DNA of 11,736 bases from Balneolales bacterium (GTDB lineage: Bacteria; Bacteroidota; Rhodothermia; Balneolales; Balneolaceae), in the NCBI GenBank assembly GCA_022360375.1, contig JAKSCW010000548.1, positions 1-11,736 of the forward strand. Direction: 5' to 3'. The notes below the pieces were generated by a model. The model did no database searches. It saw only the letters and a program-made list of their open reading frames with translations, and was not told the DNA's origin. The translations under genes and the position numbers were made by a program. Positions 7,650-11,736 of the stretch are shown here, piece after piece (the first letter of the stretch is position 1; each line of letters opens with the position of its first letter).

Positions 7650-8843
7650 TTAACTGTTTTGATCAATAATTGTGTAATTGCCTTTAAAAATAGCATAAAT
7701 ATTCTTGCCTTCCTGTACAATGGCTTCCAGAGCAATACTCGCTCTTCCACTTCTTCTATATTCCTTTAAAAATTTTTCTACTTCCTGTTTGGAAGGAATA
7801 ACAATTTGAGCCGAAAAATCACTGGAAATAGGGCGACGGAAGGTTGTCTCTGAATTCTCAGTAACAATTTTAGGATTTGGATTCAAATGATCAGTTACCA
7901 GACGAATATATGCCCAACCTGAATTTTCAAGCAAACTTTGTACGCTTGTTCCGCTGGCAAAATTGAACATATTGGAATTTGCTGAAATGGGAGCATTTAG
8001 TCGCACTTCCCTGTTTGTAAGGCTTTCAATTTGAACGCCCATATTTTTCGAAATGGGAATCTCCTCATGCAAATAGCTTTGCACTTCAATCTCGGTTAAA
8101 CCCAGCGTGTTATTGGTAAAGTCAGGTTCCTCGGGGTTTCGAAAATCTCCCCGCTCCATATATTCATTAAATGAATACCCTGCAAAATTCACAATTACAT
8201 TCAAATGCTGACTTGTTACGAACATCTCTTTAGGTACCCATAGCCCATCGATATTACTGTATTCTTTGATCTGGTAGTTTACCACACTGAATTGGCCATC
8301 TTTTTCAAAATAGGTTTGCTTCATCACTGGCAAATAGGTGTCATTTGCCATATAGTACAATTCCTCTTTATCCCTGAATCCCATCACGCGAATCATCCAG
8401 AATTCTCTATCATAAATCCGGATCGAACCCTCGAACATCAATTCCAGCCCTTTCTCCCTGTAATTGATGAGGTTGTTTACGTACAAAAACCCCTCATTTA
8501 CCACCATTTGTTCAGCTGCATTTAGTTTATCATAGTTCAGAAAAATGCGTTTAGGGTCATTTAGCCAGCCTCTGCTACCATACCTGGAAATGGTGTGCAT
8601 CTCTTTTTCAACTATAAAATCAAGGCGAGCCATATCCGGATACATAGATTTATATATGAATTCCATGGATTCACCATCCGGGTATCTCCAGCTACCTTCC
8701 GCGTATAGTGTATTAATTTTATCCCATCGTTCCTGGCCACCAATAGCCTCTATAGTTTGGGAATAAATCACATTTAACTCCTGAGCATTCAGGGAACCTG
8801 TGAGTATGAATACAAAAAAAAGCAGCAGTACTTTTTGCTTCAT
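7650..8843 (-). CDS. Exported fusion: LolA-like lipoprotein-sorting domain + degenerate YiiD_C hotdog domain
   Basis: 397 residues from the ATG at 8843, which begins MKQKVLLLFFV directly before a signal peptide (likely cut at LNA20|QE); a TTG start 18 bases upstream would put MVNLGS ahead of it and is less likely. Residues about 25-242 look like the outer-membrane-lipoprotein-sorting (LolA-like) family: an 'IEAIGGQERWDKINTLYAEG' opening, 'YMANDTYLPVMKQTYFEKDG' and 'YSNIDGLWVPKEM', and a short 'FRNPEEPDF' close. Residues 249-397 align without gaps to the whole neighbouring protein encoded at 8922-9371 (about 49 of 149 identical by hand count), a hotdog domain of the YiiD C-terminal thioesterase type. 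The putative active-site stretch NLNHHGSAFGGS of the neighbour reads NSNMFNFASGTS here, so catalysis is doubtful. A periplasmic lipid- or acyl-binding role is my inference only. It probably has its own promoter and precedes pyrC by 36 bases. Confidence 0.72.
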   Translation of the reverse strand: MKQKVLLLFFVFILTGSLNAQELNVIYSQTIEAIGGQERWDKINTLYAEGSWRYPDGESMEFIYKSMYPDMARLDFIVEKEMHTISRYGSRGWLNDPKRIFLNYDKLNAAEQMVVNEGFLYVNNLINYREKGLELMFEGSIRIYDREFWMIRVMGFRDKEELYYMANDTYLPVMKQTYFEKDGQFSVVNYQIKEYSNIDGLWVPKEMFVTSQHLNVIVNFAGYSFNEYMERGDFRNPEEPDFTNNTLGLTEIEVQSYLHEEIPISKNMGVQIESLTNREVRLNAPISANSNMFNFASGTSVQSLLENSGWAYIRLVTDHLNPNPKIVTENSETTFRRPISSDFSAQIVIPSKQEVEKFLKEYRRSGRASIALEAIVQEGKNIYAIFKGNYTIIDQNS

Positions 8844-8873
8844 TGAACCGAGATTGACCAACCTTGCTTAATT

Positions 8874-8879
8874 ATTATA
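8874..8879 (-). promoter_or_regulatory. Possible -10 element for the LolA/hotdog fusion gene
   Basis: A perfect TATAAT on the minus strand lies 30 bases before the chosen ATG at 8843, which would give a leader of about 23 bases. No good -35 hexamer lies at the right distance (the best is near TGGTTT). The 78-base gap from the upstream hotdog gene and a GGTTTT-T-AAAACC dyad at 8890-8902 make a separate promoter plausible. Assignment is tentative, since AT-rich FCB genomes often use a different -7 motif. Confidence 0.3.
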
Positions 8880-8921
8880 ACTGATACAGGTTTTAAAAAC
8901 CAGAAAGCTTTTGATTATAGA

Positions 8922-9371
8922 TCAATCGTTTGAATGCAGTACAACAAAATCACCCTCAAATTCTGCGCAAATTTTCCCATCCATTTCGATGAAAGATCGT
9001 GCAGTAATCCGGGCTTTGCCCTTATTTTTTAACTCCTGAAGGAAAACACGTATTACTTCTTCACCGGGAATATGAAGCCGGGCTTCAAAATCTTTTCGTA
9101 TTGCGCCGGTAAAAGAAACCCGCCCCCTTCGGCCAACTATTAGGGGTTCCGGTTTCATGTTTTCTGTGAGTAATTGGATGAACGCCCATCCCGTTACAAA
9201 GAACAGGCTTTCGATGCTTCCCCCAAATGCTGAGCCATGATGGTTCAAATTCCGGGCCAGTGGTAACCCAACCCGAACTTCATTTCGGTTCAACACATTA
9301 ATGCTCATTCCCATTGCTTTGGTTATGGGTATATTTGTTTCTATGTATTGTTGCGCTTGTTGCCTGTTCAT
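8922..9371 (-). CDS. Hotdog-fold thioesterase-like protein (YiiD C-terminal domain family)
   Basis: 149 residues from the ATG at 9371. A longer reading from a TTG at 9425 would overlap the start of xseA; I prefer 9371 because the paralogous domain in the next gene aligns from exactly this point. The sequence fits the PF09500-type putative thioesterase fold: helix with INVLNRNEVRVGLPL (24-38), NLNHHGSAFGGS (41-52, the usual N..H/GT.FGGS region expected at the active site), SLFFVTGWAF (55-64), then beta strands ending in AEFEGDFVVLH (136-146). No signal peptide, so cytoplasmic. By family it would hydrolyse or bind an acyl-CoA or acyl-ACP, substrate unknown. It is the first gene of the minus-strand series, divergent from xseA. 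Confidence 0.75.
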   Translation of the reverse strand: MNRQQAQQYIETNIPITKAMGMSINVLNRNEVRVGLPLARNLNHHGSAFGGSIESLFFVTGWAFIQLLTENMKPEPLIVGRRGRVSFTGAIRKDFEARLHIPGEEVIRVFLQELKNKGKARITARSFIEMDGKICAEFEGDFVVLHSND

Positions 9372-9432
9372 AGGAATTCGAATCTGAAACGGTGCCAAAT
9401 TATCCCTATCATTGCCGAAATCCAATCCATTT
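9372..9432. promoter_or_regulatory. Divergent intergenic region between hotdog gene and xseA
   Basis: 61 bases separate the two divergent ATGs, so both promoters should lie here or just inside the opposite gene. On the plus strand CTGAAA (9384-9389) and TATCAT (9407-9412) are 17 bases apart, a weak sigma70-like pair for xseA. On the minus strand GATAAT (9399-9404) is a -10-like hexamer without a convincing -35. No Shine-Dalgarno precedes either start. Confidence 0.3.
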
Positions 9433-10626
9433 ATGGCCGATCAAATTCCTTTCTTATTCGACATTCCCACCGTAACTGAACTCACAACGAAAATTAAATC
9501 ACTGCTCGAACAAAACTTCGTTGATATCCTGGTGGAAGGAGAAGCAAGTAATGTGAAGCAAAGCGCTAATGGCCATATTTATTTCACACTAAAAGATTCC
9601 GGAGCACAATTACCCAGCGTGATCTGGAGAAATACGGTTCAACGTTTGGGTATTCAGCTTACCGATGGTCAACAAATCGTGGTGGGTGGTGATTTACAAG
9701 TGTACGCTCCACATGGTCGTTACCAGTTAATCGTGAGCCTTGTACAACAGGCAGGAATAGGAAAACTTCAGCAGGCTTTTGAAGAACTAAAAGCTAAATT
9801 GAAAGCGGAAGGATTGTTCGAGGACATTCACAAGAAACCGATCCCCAAATTTCCAACCCGGATTGGCGTGGTGACTTCCAAAACTACCGCCGCGTTCCAG
9901 GATGTCCGTTCCACTTTAGAGAAACGCTGGCCGATGGCGGAAATATTTCTTTACCACGCCAGTGTACAAGGAGTGAATGCAGCACCCGAAATAGTGCGGG
10001 GACTGCAATATTTTTCAGCTGAACAAACCATGGATGTTATAATTTTAACGCGTGGCGGTGGTTCACTGGAAGATTTATGGCCCTTCAACGAAGAATCTGT
10101 TGCCCGTGCAGTATTTGATTGTTCCATTCCTGTAATAAGTGCGGTAGGCCACGAGGTGGATTTTTCTATTTCTGATTTTGTTGCAGACTTAAGAGCGGCC
10201 ACGCCAACTCAGGCGGCGGTTTTTGCTACTCCTGATAATAATGAAGTAAATATGTTGGTCGAGGATTTAACCCGGCGAATGCAGCTACAAACTGTTGGTA
10301 CGATTAAATATTACAAAGATCGGGTTGAGAACCTGGCGAAGGCTTACGCCTTACAAGCTGTTCAGCAAAAAATTATAAATGCACGTAATTCTGTTGAACG
10401 GTTTCAGGAAAAAATGGATAACCAACTCCAGGTTATGCTTTCAGAAAAAAAATCGTTGATCACCGAACTCCTTCACCGAATTGAAAAAGAAAATCCAAAT
10501 GCTCCACTTGAAAAAGGCTATGTAAGGGTATGGCAAAATGGCTCCTGGGTTAAATTGAAAAAAAGTGTAAAAGCCGGAACTCCCCTTGAGCTCGAATGGT
10601 TTGACGGGACGAAGACAATCGACTGA
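9433..10626 (+). CDS. xseA: Exodeoxyribonuclease VII large subunit
   Basis: Large subunit of Exo VII, which cuts single-stranded DNA from both ends to acid-soluble oligonucleotides in repair and recombination; it needs several copies of small XseB bound along its coiled coil. From the ATG at 9433 it is 397 residues (a TTG at 9412 is in frame, but MADQIPFLF.. fits the family). Seen: OB fold, about 12-105 (VEGEASNVKQSANGHIYFTLKD, 34-55); catalytic domain with GVVTSKTTAAFQDV (145-158), RGGGSLEDLW (207-216), SAVGHEVD (236-243), DFVADLRAATPTQAA (248-262); a charged coiled coil, about 268-350; and the C-terminal ..LEKGYVRVW.. beta segment (359-367). All main motifs are intact. It is shorter than the about 456-residue E. 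coli protein, mainly in the coiled coil. xseB does not follow it. Confidence 0.95.
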   Translation: MADQIPFLFDIPTVTELTTKIKSLLEQNFVDILVEGEASNVKQSANGHIYFTLKDSGAQLPSVIWRNTVQRLGIQLTDGQQIVVGGDLQVYAPHGRYQLIVSLVQQAGIGKLQQAFEELKAKLKAEGLFEDIHKKPIPKFPTRIGVVTSKTTAAFQDVRSTLEKRWPMAEIFLYHASVQGVNAAPEIVRGLQYFSAEQTMDVIILTRGGGSLEDLWPFNEESVARAVFDCSIPVISAVGHEVDFSISDFVADLRAATPTQAAVFATPDNNEVNMLVEDLTRRMQLQTVGTIKYYKDRVENLAKAYALQAVQQKIINARNSVERFQEKMDNQLQVMLSEKKSLITELLHRIEKENPNAPLEKGYVRVWQNGSWVKLKKSVKAGTPLELEWFDGTKTID

Positions 10627-10687
10627 ATTAATATTTGTCGAATTTTTCGCTATGGAGTTATCACCTTTTCAAATTAATAAATGCATT

Positions 10688-10724
10688 AAAAGCACCATTC
10701 TTGACTTAAGAATGAATTGCTTTT
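10688..10724 (+). terminator. Hairpin terminator after xseA
   Basis: An outer stem AAAAGCA/TGCTTTT and an inner stem CATTCTT/AAGAATG enclose the loop GACTT, with one unpaired C on the left and AAT on the right. The 3' arm ends in TTTT and is followed by a T-rich CCTTTAT. It lies 61 bases after the xseA stop. The AAAA at the 5' side could also serve the other strand. Confidence 0.5.
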
Positions 10725-10790
10725 CCTTTATATGTGCTACTAAGTCCTCTTACCGGGGTGACGATTTCTCCTATTTCTTCAAAAGTCTTT

Positions 10791-10820
10791 TTGAACGGGT
10801 TTAATCCTTCAAAAGATAAT
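10791..10820 (+). promoter_or_regulatory. Candidate promoter for the exported NTF2-like gene
   Basis: TTGAAC (10791-10796) and GATAAT (10815-10820) are separated by 18 bases, a fair sigma70-like match. One of two CTTCAAAAG direct repeats lies just before the -10. Transcription would begin near 10828 and give a leader of about 100 bases. Hexamer matches by eye are weak evidence in AT-rich DNA. Confidence 0.3.
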
Positions 10821-10928
10821 CTCAATTATCAGTAGCGATTACTATTTCTAACAAAGAAGGATCTCTTCCTTCCCTGTAAGAAAAAATTCATCAAAACAAC
10901 CTAAACCAAATAAGACTTAAATAAAATC

Positions 10929-11525
10929 ATGAAAATCAAATACTTAAACTCTAAGATTCAATTGTTATCTCTATCGTTAATTTTATCTTTTGGATTAATT
11001 GCTAGTTCACAAGCATATGTTAATGATGAAGTAATTTCTTCTAATGACGAGGTTTCAACAATTACTGAAGCCGAAGTACTTGCTGCCCAAAAAGCTTGGG
11101 GAGAAGGAATTGTAAGAATTGGAAAAGTTTTCACTGATGGTGGTGATTACACGAAAGCTGCTGTTGATCACATCAACAGGTTTTACAACTACCAGGAAGG
11201 AACTGTATTATTCAAGCCTACTTTAGCTGCTGAAAAGCAATTCCGTACAAATTTCGAGGGTGCATTATCCTACTTTGTCGGTGGAAATGATAACTACTCT
11301 GAAGATGGTGGTTTCGCAATTAAGCCATGGACGAATGTAAGATGGCAAAACATTGGTACCAAGATTATTGGAAACATGGCAGTTGCAATGGGTAACTACT
11401 GGTTCACTCCTGCTGACGGAAGTGGCGATGTTAAAGTTGAGTACTCTTTTGCATACACCAAAAATGGAATGGGCGAATTAAAAATTATTCTTCACGATTC
11501 TCACGTACCATTTTCTGCTAATTAA
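10929..11525 (+). CDS. Exported NTF2/SnoaL-like protein
   Basis: 198 residues. Seen: a basic start (MKIKYLNSK), a hydrophobic core and a likely signal-peptidase site after SSQA (about 29), then a mature domain of about 168 residues beginning AQKAWGEGIVRIGKVF. Conserved-looking stretches include GTVLFKPTLAAEKQFR, GALSYFVGG, GFAIKPWTNVRWQN, AVAMGNYWFT, and an end VEYSFAYTKNGMGELKIILHDSHVPFS. This pattern, with a final H-S pair in a beta strand, recalls the SnoaL / CaMKII-association type of NTF2-like fold. I recall such proteins being labelled 'phosphoribosyl-AMP cyclohydrolase' in databases. That name cannot be right here: the protein has no cysteine at all, and HisI needs several for zinc. 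The gene is AT-rich, has its own terminator and stands alone, suggesting a single-gene unit. Substrate unknown. Confidence 0.6.
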   Translation: MKIKYLNSKIQLLSLSLILSFGLIASSQAYVNDEVISSNDEVSTITEAEVLAAQKAWGEGIVRIGKVFTDGGDYTKAAVDHINRFYNYQEGTVLFKPTLAAEKQFRTNFEGALSYFVGGNDNYSEDGGFAIKPWTNVRWQNIGTKIIGNMAVAMGNYWFTPADGSGDVKVEYSFAYTKNGMGELKIILHDSHVPFSAN

Positions 11526-11534
11526 TTTTCCTTC

Positions 11535-11557
11535 AAGGGCACTCTATGAGTGCCCTT
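11535..11557 (+). terminator. Strong rho-independent terminator
   Basis: Perfect 10-base-pair stem AAGGGCACTC/GAGTGCCCTT with loop TAT, followed by TCAATTTTTGTTT. It lies nine bases after the stop of the exported NTF2-like gene and 17 bases before the next ATG, so it insulates the two genes unless read-through occurs. Confidence 0.9.
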
Positions 11558-11573
11558 TCAATTTTTGTTTACC

Positions 11574-11736
11574 ATGACTTTAAAAAGATTATTACTGACC
11601 CTAATATTCTTAACCATTCCTTATAGTGCTTTTTCGCAAAGCGATTCGAAATTTGAGATTTATGGAAATGTTCGATTCGCACATATAGGCTCTGACACTA
11701 ATGCTGACGGGTTGGGAGGCGATAACTACACAATGC
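11574..11736 (+). CDS. 5' end of a probable outer-membrane porin or beta-barrel protein (partial)
   Basis: 54 codons are visible and the frame is open to the window edge. Seen: a signal peptide (MTLKRLLLTLIFLTIPYSAFS, likely cut at AFS21|QS), then SKFEIYGNVRFAHIGSDTN, an alternating hydrophobic/polar strand with a YGxxR motif typical of the first beta strand of trimeric porins, and a glycine/aspartate-rich turn. Assignment to a porin family rests on this N-terminus only. Because a strong terminator lies 17 bases upstream, its promoter may overlap the hairpin or it may depend on read-through. No Shine-Dalgarno is present. Confidence 0.5.
   Translation, partial: MTLKRLLLTLIFLTIPYSAFSQSDSKFEIYGNVRFAHIGSDTNADGLGGDNYTM

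Larger units (their letters stand above)
10627..10928. other. 302-base gene-free region: terminator and leader with several dyads
   Basis: No credible coding region; the 72-codon frame crossing 10586-10804 overlaps the end of xseA and has no family resemblance, including to XseB. It holds the xseA terminator (10688-10724), then short hairpins with arms TTCAAAA/TTTTGAA (10778-10795), GATAAT/ATTATC (10815-10830) and GAAGGA/TCCTTC (10856-10872), a 9-base direct repeat CTTCAAAAG (10777-10785 and 10807-10815, exactly 30 bases apart), and an A-rich leader before the next ATG without a Shine-Dalgarno. Confidence 0.7.

Noticed and set aside
9372..9425. N-terminal extension of the hotdog gene to a TTG at 9425
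   Set aside because: It would overlap the divergent xseA region, use a rarer start, and the paralogous domain begins exactly at the ATG at 9371.
10586..10804. 72-codon plus-strand frame starting inside xseA, considered as xseB
   Set aside because: Composition and motifs do not match XseB (no charged FEEAL..LE..V..LE helix pattern), it overlaps the xseA end and it runs through the terminator hairpin.

Overview
The window looks like a chromosomal, mostly housekeeping stretch from a Gram-negative bacterium of the Bacteroidota/Balneolota/Rhodothermota (FCB) group. This is an inference. It rests on the family flavour of the proteins (class I dihydroorotase, S9B dipeptidyl peptidase with signal peptide, short Obg without the C-terminal extension, many exported proteins) and on the lack of a Shine-Dalgarno sequence before essentially every start codon. 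It also rests on a moderate, AT-leaning base composition. I cannot place it to genus.

Layout. From 9371 leftward to the window edge, nine genes run on the minus strand in the order: stand-alone hotdog thioesterase-like gene (8922-9371), exported LolA-like/hotdog fusion (7650-8843), pyrC (6333-7613), exported TPR-like protein (5695-6333), tsaB (5029-5691), accD (4136-4981), S9B dipeptidyl peptidase (1914-4070), obg (867-1862) and the first 296 codons of dprA (1-889). Several junctions are tight: pyrC/TPR overlap by one base, TPR/tsaB are 3 bases apart, and obg/dprA overlap by 23 bases. Divergent from this block, across a 61-base intergenic region, is xseA (9433-10626, plus strand). A hairpin terminator and a gene-free, dyad-rich 302-base leader follow it. 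Then come a small exported NTF2/SnoaL-like protein (10929-11525), a textbook terminator, and the 5' end of a probable outer-membrane porin (11574 to the edge).

Functionally, the minus block mixes pyrimidine synthesis (pyrC), tRNA t6A modification (tsaB), fatty-acid initiation (accD), ribosome assembly/GTP signalling (obg) and ssDNA handling/transformation (dprA) with envelope proteins (peptidase, TPR protein, LolA-like/hotdog fusion). No phage, IS, CRISPR array, tRNA or rRNA was seen.

The most noteworthy points are three. First, two adjacent genes carry gaplessly alignable hotdog domains of the YiiD C-terminal type. One is stand-alone with a plausible active site. The other is fused behind a signal peptide and LolA-like domain and has lost the HHG motif. 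Second, the AccD lacks all four zinc-ribbon cysteines. Third, a 20-base palindromic repeat of the CATTCC...GGAAT type sits at the 5' end of obg and explains a spurious upstream start.
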